Shown one piece after another: positions 18,222 through 26,459 of a stretch of 64,000 nucleotides of DNA (the stretch's first letter is position 1; each line of letters starts with the position of its first letter). Position numbers and translations under genes: made by a program. The stretch spans positions 186,001 through 250,000 of the forward strand of contig JADJXL010000022.1 of assembly GCA_016715885.1 (NCBI GenBank), in the 5' to 3' direction. The notes under the pieces were generated by a model. That model was given only the letters and a program-made list of their open reading frames with translations. It ran no database searches and was not told the origin of the DNA. The stretch comes from Polyangiaceae bacterium. Its GTDB lineage: Bacteria > Myxococcota_A > Polyangia > Polyangiales > Polyangiaceae.

Positions 18222-19037
18222 GTGTCATTCCTACGCACTTGCCTCGTAACGCTCGCGCTTGCCTCGGCTTCGCTTTTCGGCTGCAAAAGCACCGATTCTT
18301 TCGAGACTGGCAACTCGGTCGACGTTGACGACGCGCCCGACGGGCTCCTTCAGGGCACGCGGTTGTCTACCAATTCGACCTACTACATTGCGCGGCACGA
18401 TACGCGAAGGTGCGCTGCCCCGATGTGTGGTGGGATTTTCGTTTCCGCCGTCAATCAAACGACCACGCGCTGCCCTGGCGGTACATGGGAAGAGGAATGC
18501 TACATATCCAGCATTGACTTTTCCAGCTTCGCCGGTTCGACCAAAGTCGTACCGACCGTTCGGGACGCCATTGGATACGATTCGAGCACGACGCGCGTGG
18601 TTTTACTGGGCACGCTCCATCCAACCCTGCTCGGCTTTGGCACCATGCGCGTGCAAATGGCCTGGGTCGCGCTCGATCAGAAGCCGATTACGGGCAGCTT
18701 CTTCAAAGCTCGTGAAAATGGCATCGTGTGTGTAGCTGCGCCTTGCCCGAGCTACGATGAGGAATTGCTGAATCGTGGTACCATCACGATGTTTCACGGC
18801 ATCGACTTTCGAGACGTCGAGCCTCATGCGGATGACAGCACCTTCACCGGACCTGCTCTTCGTTCCAATTATGGGTTGATCGTATCCGGCGAAAACTACC
18901 AAGTCGAAGATGCGGGACCTGCAGGCGATGCCACCTACCTCCTACCATCGCAGGTATTCCTCCCCATGGACGCGCCCGGAAGGCTCGTGCTCGGACGGAT
19001 CGACAATGCCGTGGGCGTTCTTCCGCTCGCTCAATGA
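18222..19037 (+). CDS. Putative lipoprotein, DUF6748-like
   Basis: A 271-residue lipoprotein: signal peptide with SASLFGC, so Cys21 is lipidated. The mature part begins TYYIARHDTRRCAAPMCGGIFV, which resembles the DUF6748 myxobacterial family as I remember it, though I could not check this. Several cysteine pairs suggest disulfides. GTG 18222 is supported by AGGAGG 5 bases upstream. The gene lies just downstream of a dispersed hairpin repeat. Function unknown. Confidence 0.7.
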   Translation: MSFLRTCLVTLALASASLFGCKSTDSFETGNSVDVDDAPDGLLQGTRLSTNSTYYIARHDTRRCAAPMCGGIFVSAVNQTTTRCPGGTWEEECYISSIDFSSFAGSTKVVPTVRDAIGYDSSTTRVVLLGTLHPTLLGFGTMRVQMAWVALDQKPITGSFFKARENGIVCVAAPCPSYDEELLNRGTITMFHGIDFRDVEPHADDSTFTGPALRSNYGLIVSGENYQVEDAGPAGDATYLLPSQVFLPMDAPGRLVLGRIDNAVGVLPLAQ

Positions 19038-19123
19038 CGCAGCGTTGAAATCGTCTTTTTTCGCCGCGTCGCGTCGGTCGAGAAAGCTTGCGAAATGCCC
19101 TCTGCTCTGAGAAATTGCATTTC

Positions 19124-19657
19124 GTGCCCTGCTCGACGATCAACACAAACCGCCTGCAGATGGTTCCCATGACCGTGGACCTCGTCGAAGCTGTGCTCGA
19201 CGGGCGTCGCGCGGATACCGAGGCGCTCATCGGGGCCAAGATGCCGACTGCGTGGCCTGGCCGAGCGCTCGTCGAACGCGCGTTTCTTGCGCGACTCGAG
19301 GAAATTCGCGCCAATCCGGATCATCGTTTGTGGGGCGATCGCGTGGCAATCACGCGGGATTCCGAGCCGCGGGTCATCGGCAGCGTGATTTTTCACGGTG
19401 GCCCGGACAAACAGGGGGCCGTCGAAGTCGCCTACGGCATCGAGGAAGAGTCGCAACGGCAGGGTTTTGGTTATGAAGCCGTGTACGCCGCCGTTTCGTG
19501 GGCGTTCGGCGAGCCGCACGTGCGGATCGTTCGCGCATCCACGTTCACTTGGCACGCCGCTTCTCGTCGAATCCTCGAAAAGATTGGTTTCCGCATCGTC
19601 GGCACCTCGAACGACATCCTCGGCGAAATGCTCGAATACGAAGTCGCCAAGTTCTAA
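19124..19657 (+). CDS. GNAT family N-acetyltransferase (Acetyltransf_3)
   Basis: A 177-residue GNAT domain of the RimJ/RimL-like type. TNRLQMVPMTVDLVEAV is the typical first strand and helix. VEVAYGIEEESQRQGFGYEAV carries the acetyl-CoA binding loop (QRQGFG). NxxSRRILEKIGF is replaced by HAASRRILEKIGFRIVG. Transfers an acetyl group from acetyl-CoA; the acceptor is unknown. The start is uncertain (GTG 19124 or TTG 19088). Confidence 0.85.
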   Translation: MPCSTINTNRLQMVPMTVDLVEAVLDGRRADTEALIGAKMPTAWPGRALVERAFLARLEEIRANPDHRLWGDRVAITRDSEPRVIGSVIFHGGPDKQGAVEVAYGIEEESQRQGFGYEAVYAAVSWAFGEPHVRIVRASTFTWHAASRRILEKIGFRIVGTSNDILGEMLEYEVAKF

Positions 19658-19763
19658 TCGTAACGCAAGCCACAAATTCCAGCGCGCAGATTCGTCAAGA
19701 CACGTCGTTGTCTCTGGTTTTTCCCGATGGGCTTGGGGTAAGCTCGGTCGAGACGGGACGAGC

Positions 19764-21353
19764 ATGCCGAGCGACAATCGATTTGGGCATCGGGGCGGGA
19801 CGTGGTTCGTGGTGGCGTTTGCCGCCGCTTTTGGTTCTGTTGCGGGCGCTTCTGCGGCGTGGGCGCAGGAGGTGCCGGCTCCGCCGCCCTTGGGGGAGGG
19901 CGTCAATCCGAGCGAGGTGGCGGTTGACCCGACGCCGCTCCCTCCGCCGCCGCCCCCGCCGCCGGTGTACGTTCCACCACCGCCACCCCCGCCGCCATAC
20001 ATTCCGCCACCTTTGCCTCCAAAGCCCAACCATCGGTACTTTTTGCAGGTGGGGATCACGCCCGAGGCCGATCGATTTACGGGCATCGCGCAGTTCGGGC
20101 TCTTGACGCCGAAGGCGCGCGATGCGTACGCCGCATTGCAGTTTGGTTTCTTTTCGAGTGAAGCGGCGGAATTCACGGGATTTACGCAGGTGGGTTTACT
20201 TTTGACCGAGACGCAGGAAGTCTTTCGCGGCGGTGCGCAAGTCACGCTGGGTCGGAACTTGGCGGAAGAGTTTTATGGCGGCATGCAGGTAGCGATATAC
20301 CGCAATGTCGTTACGGATCTGTTCGCGGGCGTGGCGCAAATCGGGATCATTCGCAATGATACGCGTCGATTTGCGGGCCTTTTGCAAATGGGCGGCCGCA
20401 ACAGCACGGATGCATTCATTGGCGCGATGCAGCTCGGAGCGTACAACGTCATTGGTAATGGTCTCGAATACAACGAAGACGAATATGGTTATGGTGGTCG
20501 GCGCGGGGGTGGGTTCGTCGGCGGCTTTCAGGTTGGCGCGTACAACAAGGTCGAGCAGGGCAATTTCAGTGGTTTGTTTCAGATTGGCGGTGGCAACAAC
20601 CTGGCGCACGGGAGTTTTCGTGGCGTCGCACAATTGGGGCTGCTCAATGGGGTCGATCGTGGGTTTTACGGGGTCGCGCAGATTGGCCTTGCGAGTTACG
20701 CAGGCGATGGGTTTCGCGGTCTTGGCCAATTCGGCGTGCTCAACATGGTCGAGGACGGCTTTTACGGCGTAGCCCAAGCGGGCGTCGTCAATCTCGTCGT
20801 GGATGACAACTTCAGGGGTTTTGGTCAATTCGGCGCATTCAACTACGTCGAGGAAGAATTCGGGGGCGTCCTACAAATCGGCGCGCTTGGCAATGTCGTG
20901 CGCGATGACTTCAAGGGTCTTGTGCAAATTGGCGGCATTTTCAATTACGGGCGCGACGACTTCGAGGGCCTATTTCAGATTGGTGGGTTCAACGTCGTCA
21001 AAGAAGACTTTTCGGGTGTGGCCCAAATCGGTGCCGTCAACTTTACGGGCGACGAGCACATCGGGGCGCAGCTCGGCGCGGTCAACATGGTCGACGATCG
21101 GTTTTATGGGCTTCAAGCGGGCGTGTTTTCGACGGCCGAAGAGGTCGAAGGTGCGCAGATTGGCGCGGTCAACATGACCGAGCGCTTGAAGGGTGCGACC
21201 ATTGGCATCTTCAACAGCGCCAAGCAGATGCGCGGCGTGCAGGTGGGGCTCATCAACAAGACGGAACGGCTACGCGGCGTGCAAATCGGATTGATCAACG
21301 TGTCCAAACACGGAGGCCTTCCGGTGTTTCCGGTGATGAATATCGGGCTGTGA
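19764..21353 (+). CDS. LA_2272-type surface-repeat protein
   Basis: A 529-residue exported protein: signal peptide to about residue 33 (ASAAWA|QE), then a proline-rich stalk (runs of 6-8 Pro, about 54-85). The rest is about 25 short repeats of the form F-x-G-hydrophobic-x-Q-hG-hhN, such as GVAQIGAVN and GVQVGLIN. The pattern matches the LA_2272 surface-repeat family first seen in Leptospira and predicts an elongated beta structure, outer-membrane or surface exposed. No enzymatic motif. ATG 19764 is chosen for the signal peptide; the longer frame from 19398 is a shadow of the GNAT gene. Confidence 0.85.
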   Translation: MPSDNRFGHRGGTWFVVAFAAAFGSVAGASAAWAQEVPAPPPLGEGVNPSEVAVDPTPLPPPPPPPPVYVPPPPPPPPYIPPPLPPKPNHRYFLQVGITPEADRFTGIAQFGLLTPKARDAYAALQFGFFSSEAAEFTGFTQVGLLLTETQEVFRGGAQVTLGRNLAEEFYGGMQVAIYRNVVTDLFAGVAQIGIIRNDTRRFAGLLQMGGRNSTDAFIGAMQLGAYNVIGNGLEYNEDEYGYGGRRGGGFVGGFQVGAYNKVEQGNFSGLFQIGGGNNLAHGSFRGVAQLGLLNGVDRGFYGVAQIGLASYAGDGFRGLGQFGVLNMVEDGFYGVAQAGVVNLVVDDNFRGFGQFGAFNYVEEEFGGVLQIGALGNVVRDDFKGLVQIGGIFNYGRDDFEGLFQIGGFNVVKEDFSGVAQIGAVNFTGDEHIGAQLGAVNMVDDRFYGLQAGVFSTAEEVEGAQIGAVNMTERLKGATIGIFNSAKQMRGVQVGLINKTERLRGVQIGLINVSKHGGLPVFPVMNIGL

Positions 21354-21383
21354 GTGTAGATCAAACACGAACGCCTTTTGCAC

Positions 21384-21567
21384 CTCACCCCCCGACCCCA
21401 TAAGCGCTAACATAACGCAATTGTCGCCCCGCCCCGGGTTAAAGAGATCGTCTCATAACTCGAGCCAAAGTGCGTCACCGCACGCCCGCGCGGGGTTTCA
21501 ACCCCGCGCGGGCGTGCAAAACGGGTGAAGTGAGCGCTTCTGGGGTCGTGGGGAGGCACTGGGTGAG
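21384..21567. repeat. Nested inverted-repeat element
   Basis: Outermost arms CTCACCC (21384-21390) and GGGTGAG (21561-21567). Inside them, 16-base arms at 21393-21408 and 21533-21548 match except for one base. In the centre is a perfect 17-base-stem hairpin with loop TTCA (21480-21517). The whole unit is about 185 bases and may be a REP/MITE-like element; a second copy was not seen. It occupies most of the 371-base gap at 21354-21724, where no gene is visible. Confidence 0.6.
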
Positions 21568-21724
21568 CATGCATCCCACTATCCATGCTAATCACAAAAA
21601 TTTTGTCGTCTCGCATCGACTTCACGTAGAATGAGCACGATTCCCATGAATCCGCTTCTCGCACATTGCAGAGCCGTCAATACCCGGGTCGCACGATCCA
21701 GGGACCAAGAATCGAGGCAGGAAC

Positions 21725-22225
21725 ATGAAGCGCAAGTCGAGCACGTGGATGCGGATGCAACGCGTGACCGGTGCCCTCTCCGCAGTATCGACATCGCCGC
21801 AGGATCCCGCGACGGAAATTGAAGCGATCGTGGCGGAGCTGTCGCCTCACGGCCGCACCGCTTTGCTCACGCACGCGCGCACCATTCGTGACGAAGAGCG
21901 TCGTCGTGGATCTCGTCCACCGCTCATGTCGCTGTCACTTCGCGACTTCGTTTCGCGCGTTCAAGAAGCAGCGGACGATGCCATCTCGGGCATGTACGGC
22001 AACAAGGTATTCGTCACGGCGCTTTATCGCATGTTCGAGGAACGCGGCGAGGCATCGGGTTGTAGTCTTGCCGAGTTCAAAGAGCGATTGCTGCTGGCCC
22101 AACGGGCCAATCTGCTGATGCTCGACCGTTGCGAAGGGCTCGATCGCAACGATGCCAACGTGGCGAAATCGGAGATCAAGCATTTGGGCGCCACGTACCA
22201 TGTCGTCGTGCGACGAGCCAAGTAA
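21725..22225 (+). CDS. Hypothetical protein, winged-helix-like C-terminus
   Basis: A 166-residue soluble protein. Residues 70-165 (FVSRVQEAADD, KVFVTALYRMFEE, SLAEFKERLLLAQRANLLML, EIKHLGATYHVVV) fit a small winged-helix-like module that I recall at the C-termini of diverse bacterial proteins. The N-terminal 70 residues are helical and basic. The ATG is preceded by a GGCAGGA-like ribosome site. It converges on the next gene with a 2-base gap. Possibly DNA-binding; unproven. Confidence 0.6.
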   Translation: MKRKSSTWMRMQRVTGALSAVSTSPQDPATEIEAIVAELSPHGRTALLTHARTIRDEERRRGSRPPLMSLSLRDFVSRVQEAADDAISGMYGNKVFVTALYRMFEERGEASGCSLAEFKERLLLAQRANLLMLDRCEGLDRNDANVAKSEIKHLGATYHVVVRRAK

Positions 22226-22227
22226 CG

Positions 22228-22650
22228 CTAGCTAATCCCGTACCACTTTTTGGTTTCCGGCTTCATCCACACGATGAGCAGCGGAATCGTGATGGGTAAG
22301 CAACACGTATTCCACAGCATGCTCATGCCAATCAACACGACCGCCAGCGTGTACACCCACTTCGATCGACCTGCGAACAGCACGATCGCGTGCGGCACGA
22401 TGAAAAAAACCGCAATGCCCGCAATGATGAACCCCCCAATCCATTCACCAGGCCTTACCGTGCCGTACCCTTTCATCAGCGGTTCGAGCATCATCCACAA
22501 GCCCATGCCGAAGAAGCCGAGCAGCGACAGAATCATGACGATGCCGTAAATGCGAAAATAATATACCGCCTCGGGAGGCCGTTCGTCCTCCATGAGCAGT
22601 GGCGTCCCCGGGGGCGCACCTTGCGGAATGAAGTACGGACCGTGGTTCAT
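22228..22650 (-). CDS. Small polytopic membrane protein
   Basis: A 140-residue protein with a Pro-rich cytoplasmic N-terminus (about 1-30) and four TM helices (about 32-55, 70-90, 94-112, 113-130). Family not recognised; it resembles small integral proteins annotated as hypothetical in myxobacteria. ATG 22650 is chosen. It follows the 784-residue gene on the same strand by 63 bases and may belong to its operon. Confidence 0.6.
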   Translation of the reverse strand: MNHGPYFIPQGAPPGTPLLMEDERPPEAVYYFRIYGIVMILSLLGFFGMGLWMMLEPLMKGYGTVRPGEWIGGFIIAGIAVFFIVPHAIVLFAGRSKWVYTLAVVLIGMSMLWNTCCLPITIPLLIVWMKPETKKWYGIS

Positions 22651-22713
22651 GCGGCGCCATCATCCCCTGACGAGCGCCCGTTGTCCATCCCGCCTTGCGT
22701 AATCGAGATCACT

Positions 22714-25068
22714 CTATCCGGCGATTTCTTTCGCTCGACCCACGCTTGGATCCTCGCTGTCCAGCACTTCGCGGGCCAGTGGATCGGCTTTCTTCAAGTC
22801 GTCGAGCAATTGTTTCAGGCCTCTGCGCGAACCGTAATAATTCGACGCATCGTGATCGGCTTCGGTGATGCATGCCCGCACGAGCGACCGTGAAATGGAT
22901 GGAAAACGCAACGTTTCGAGCGCCATCGTCCATAGCCCATCGATGAAGTTTTGGTCCGCTGGGAATTCCAAGAGCCCAGCGAGCATCAGGAGCACTCCGG
23001 CACGTTTGTGCGCAATCGTTTCGAAGCACGTGTCGGACAGGAGATTGGTATCGAATGCGCGCCACATGGCGTCGGCGGCACACAGAAGTCGCTTGAATTC
23101 CTTGCCCGCATGCGAAAGCCGTGCGTGGAACATGATTTCGGCTTGCACGCTCGCATGCCCGTTCGCAATTCGCAGATACCGGCAAACCGCGGGCAATTTG
23201 CCAACGCTTTCACCTCGCAAACCGCCCTCGACGTCGACCGGCATTTCAATTTCGCTATAAAAACCACCCGGTGCAAACGCGTAGAAGAGCTCGGTTTGTC
23301 CAGGGAGACTTTCCCACAAATTCGAGTATTGCGTGACGCGATTCATGCTCCCCGCAGCCCACGCCAAACCCGTGGCCGCATCACCTCCGATTTGAGATGC
23401 AGAGACCCCCGGATCACGCGGCGTGACGGAATTTCGCACATCTTCTGCGATTTGTGCGATCGTGAAGTCCAAGAAACCATCGTACAAATCCGCTTTGCCG
23501 TCATGATTGACGTCCTGAAAGCGCTGGAAAACGAGCGGGTTGCCGGGACCCACGAACTGCGAAAAGCCGGGGAACCGACCTTGCTTGTGATACCACTGAA
23601 CCTTTCGCATTCGAGCTTCGATTTGCTGATGCGTTTCACGAGCGCACATGCCTTGGAGCATCGCGTGAAAACAATCGGCTCCTTCCGAATCCGACAGCTT
23701 GCCGCTCGAGTCCGTCCGGAAGTACGTCGAATCCCAGGACGAATAGATGTCGGCGTCGGGAAAAATGCGCGAAATCGCAAATCGAGTCGTCAGGCCCGCG
23801 CATTGCGAATTCAGCATCAGCTTGTAACCAACTTGCTGCACCTTGGTCATCGACGCGCGCATGTCGTACGCTCCAAGCTGCGCGTGGCGATTGATCGTCA
23901 CCCCGGTGAAAAACTCGACCCCCATTTCATGATTTTCGTCGCTCGGGCTCGCCGATCGCGAATAAAGCAAAATGGACTTGCCGTGAGGATTCTTGAACGG
24001 CGCTTCGAGCACTCGGTACTTGCTGCCCCAAGGCGGCGCTGGCGATCCTTCCGGTAATTCGATGTCTCGAAAACCGTATTTCTTGACAAAAATATCCGCC
24101 TCGCCTTCGTGGAAATCGTGCGCCGAACACATCGCAAATCGCCACGGACCAGTTAATTCGTCATAAGGCGGAGCTTCCCGCACGAGCGATTTCACCAGCA
24201 GCCGCGCTTTGTCGGCGTCAGCCTCGGATAGAGCAGGCGCACGCATCGAGAGCAGCGCAATCGCGTGCGCTCGTAATGCCGGCATGGAGCTCGGCCCGTG
24301 CTCGCGTTCGACCAGCGAAAACATTTCGGCCGCGGCTTCGTCCGCCACACCGCGAAATCCAGGGTCGCGCAATGCCGTGGCGACGATGTGCGACAGCACG
24401 GTCAATGCCGCCGATCGAATCTGAGCGGCCTCCGTAACGTTTTCCTTTGCAAACGCTTCCTCGACGGCGGCTGCTTGGAGGGCGCTGCGCAGTTGCTTCA
24501 GCAATCCTCGAGCCTGTTCGGCCGTCAATCGCTCCGGCCGCAGGGGTTCGTCCGGGTGAAACGCGCTCGGCGCAAAGAGCCGTTCGAATGTGGTGGTTCG
24601 CCGGGACGATATCCATCGAGCAGCCGTCACGAGCGCTGGGCCTGCAGCGTTCCCTTGGACCGTGTTGCTGCGATCGGTCGAAAACGAGCCATCGGCAAGC
24701 AGCCACAACGGGGCCGCGTTGGTGCGGCCATCCGTTAAATCGACGGCTTCGGGGGCCACCGCTTCGGGCGTTTTCGATACCACGATCAGGTCTTCGAGCC
24801 TTCGGCGCACCGCGGGTCTGCCTGGGAACACGACGCGCACGGCTTTGCGCCTTCGCCCTTCGAGCAGCTCGATGGCATTGTCTGCAATCGGTTGCTGTAG
24901 CGTTACGGCGTAATCGCGGTCGCCCACGAGCAAAAGGTGCGTACCGGGAGTTTGGCGAAGTTCGGTCCACGCTGCGGCCGTTTCGGGCCCTCTAGCAACG
25001 AGCGTCACGGCCAAGTTCACCACGGAGCCATGATCATCGAGAATGCGAACGAACGCGCTGTCCGGCAT
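22714..25068 (-). CDS. Large hypothetical protein with EF-hand-like loop and possible clan-CD-like motif
   Basis: A 784-residue protein with no signal peptide. I do not recognise the family. The N-terminal 150 residues are beta-rich and the middle is helical. Near 390-425 it reads VTINRHAQLG...YKLMLNSQCAGL, reminiscent of the His and Cys blocks of clan-CD (caspase-like) peptidases (His about 394, Cys about 422). DVNHDGKADLYD near 517 is a calcium-loop-like motif. The C-terminal quarter is helical and repeat-like. The ATG at 25068 is preceded by GGGAGG 6 bases upstream. The peptidase idea is weak: the His-Cys spacing (28) is shorter than in known members. Confidence 0.6.
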   Translation of the reverse strand: MPDSAFVRILDDHGSVVNLAVTLVARGPETAAAWTELRQTPGTHLLLVGDRDYAVTLQQPIADNAIELLEGRRRKAVRVVFPGRPAVRRRLEDLIVVSKTPEAVAPEAVDLTDGRTNAAPLWLLADGSFSTDRSNTVQGNAAGPALVTAARWISSRRTTTFERLFAPSAFHPDEPLRPERLTAEQARGLLKQLRSALQAAAVEEAFAKENVTEAAQIRSAALTVLSHIVATALRDPGFRGVADEAAAEMFSLVEREHGPSSMPALRAHAIALLSMRAPALSEADADKARLLVKSLVREAPPYDELTGPWRFAMCSAHDFHEGEADIFVKKYGFRDIELPEGSPAPPWGSKYRVLEAPFKNPHGKSILLYSRSASPSDENHEMGVEFFTGVTINRHAQLGAYDMRASMTKVQQVGYKLMLNSQCAGLTTRFAISRIFPDADIYSSWDSTYFRTDSSGKLSDSEGADCFHAMLQGMCARETHQQIEARMRKVQWYHKQGRFPGFSQFVGPGNPLVFQRFQDVNHDGKADLYDGFLDFTIAQIAEDVRNSVTPRDPGVSASQIGGDAATGLAWAAGSMNRVTQYSNLWESLPGQTELFYAFAPGGFYSEIEMPVDVEGGLRGESVGKLPAVCRYLRIANGHASVQAEIMFHARLSHAGKEFKRLLCAADAMWRAFDTNLLSDTCFETIAHKRAGVLLMLAGLLEFPADQNFIDGLWTMALETLRFPSISRSLVRACITEADHDASNYYGSRRGLKQLLDDLKKADPLAREVLDSEDPSVGRAKEIAG

Positions 25069-25188
25069 GCTGGGCCTCCCGGCCCGAGCGTCTCGCAACC
25101 GGCCCGAGCGATCAACGGAAAACCACGCGAGCGCAAGAATTGGTCGCGGGCTGGATTTGGACGCGCGCTTTGCGCTACCGTGCGCGCC

Positions 25189-25926
25189 ATGGATGTCACC
25201 ACCATCGGACCGCTTCGCGTGCATGCGCGCGGGGGCAGTGATCGTCAGGGCGGCGGAAATGGCCCCGCCATTTTGCTTTGTCACGGTTTCGGCGCGCCCG
25301 GAAACGACCTCGTCAGCCTCGCACGCGTCGTCGATGCAGGCCGCGACGTGCGTTGGTTCTTTCCCGAAGCGCCGCTCGAAGTCCCCGTGGGTCCGGGCAT
25401 GTACGGCCGCGCGTGGTGGGACATCGGCATGGATCAGTTGATGATGCACCTCATGCGAGGCGACATCGATGCCGCGATGAAGCGTCTCGATGAAAACCCC
25501 CCAGGCCTCGAACAGGCCAAACAAGCGCTCCTGGGCACGCTCGAAGCCCTCGAGAAAGACCACGGCGTCACGCGCGACAGGCTCGTCATCGGCGGGTTTT
25601 CTCAAGGGTCGATGCTCGCGACCGAGGTATTCGTTTCGTCGTCCCAGCCGTTTGCGGGTCTCGTCGTGCTTTCGGGAACGCGGCTCGGAGGCGACATGTG
25701 GTGCGAAGGTTTGTCTCGGCACGGAGCCCATTTGCACGCGCTCGTCACGCATGGCCGGCGCGATCCGCTTTTGCCTTTTGTTCGAGCGGAAGCATTGCGG
25801 GATATGATGAAAGCCGCGGGGGCGAACGTCACGTGGGTGCCTCATGGTGGCGCACATGAAATTCCTGCAGTTTGTCTAGATGCACTCGGGGCGTTTGCAC
25901 GAGCGCGTCTTGGCGCAACTTCGTAG
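25189..25926 (+). CDS. Carboxylesterase/phospholipase, alpha/beta hydrolase
   Basis: A 245-residue member of the Abhydrolase_2 (carboxylesterase/lysophospholipase) group. Oxyanion region CHGFGAPGNDL, nucleophile Ser138 in GFSQGS, Asp192 in HGRRDPLLP and His223 in GGAHEIP complete the triad. It hydrolyses short-chain or lysophospholipid esters in the family. No signal peptide is visible, so cytoplasmic. It is divergent from the 784-residue gene, with 120 bases between starts. Confidence 0.9.
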   Translation: MDVTTIGPLRVHARGGSDRQGGGNGPAILLCHGFGAPGNDLVSLARVVDAGRDVRWFFPEAPLEVPVGPGMYGRAWWDIGMDQLMMHLMRGDIDAAMKRLDENPPGLEQAKQALLGTLEALEKDHGVTRDRLVIGGFSQGSMLATEVFVSSSQPFAGLVVLSGTRLGGDMWCEGLSRHGAHLHALVTHGRRDPLLPFVRAEALRDMMKAAGANVTWVPHGGAHEIPAVCLDALGAFARARLGATS

Positions 25927-25940
25927 CCTCCCGTTTTCCC

Positions 25941-26040
25941 GCATTCGTGCGGTACATTTTCGTCTTTGAATTCGTGCGGCTCTTGCGCAGGTCACGAGTG
26001 CGCTCGGCCTGAACGCTGGGCGCGTTTCCTGCATTCGTGC
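25941..26040 (+). repeat. Spaced direct repeats of ATTCGTGC
   Basis: GCATTCGTGC occurs at 25941-25950 and 26031-26040, exactly 90 bases apart. A related AATTCGTGCGG lies at 25969-25979. They lie just upstream of the small lipoprotein gene at 26061 and might be regulator sites. Confidence 0.35.
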
Positions 26041-26060
26041 CGAGCGGGAGGGGCGCTCGT

Positions 26061-26396
26061 ATGTGGAGTCGTTATGTGGCCGCCGCCATGCTCGTCGCGG
26101 GAGCGGGATTGTTTGCGAGTGCTTGTGCGGTGACGGTGGATGATGGTGCAGAGGACGAGGAAGAAGTGGACGTGGGCCTTGCCGAAGAACGATTCATGTG
26201 GCGCCCGCGGATCATCCGCCCGACGCTCATCGATCCGGGATGGCGTCTCTTCCGCTGTTTGCCCGATCCTCGCAAGCGGTTCATTGGTCGCGACCCGGAG
26301 GCTTGTGCGGCCATTCGGTTCTTTTGTGCCGTAGGCGAAGAACCGTTTTTCGATCGTTGCGGGTGCGGATGCGTGCTGAGTTCTCCGGCACAATAG
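26061..26396 (+). CDS. Small cysteine-rich lipoprotein
   Basis: A 111-residue protein with lipobox SACA, an acidic linker (DDGAEDEEEVDVG) and a C-terminal Cys-rich knot ending FFDRCGCGC. That ending recurs in myxobacterial secreted proteins. ATG 26061 has GGGAGGGG about 8 bases upstream. Probably a surface lipoprotein stabilised by disulfides; function unknown. Confidence 0.7.
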   Translation: MWSRYVAAAMLVAGAGLFASACAVTVDDGAEDEEEVDVGLAEERFMWRPRIIRPTLIDPGWRLFRCLPDPRKRFIGRDPEACAAIRFFCAVGEEPFFDRCGCGCVLSSPAQ

Positions 26397-26459
26397 CCTA
26401 TGGACAAACGCTTGGGCGGGGGGTATAGCGTCGGGCCTTCTCGTAACGAGTGAGAACCG

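Noticed and set aside
25069..25857. N-terminal extension of the 784-residue protein
   Set aside because: It runs antisense through the carboxylesterase gene and has no ribosome site.
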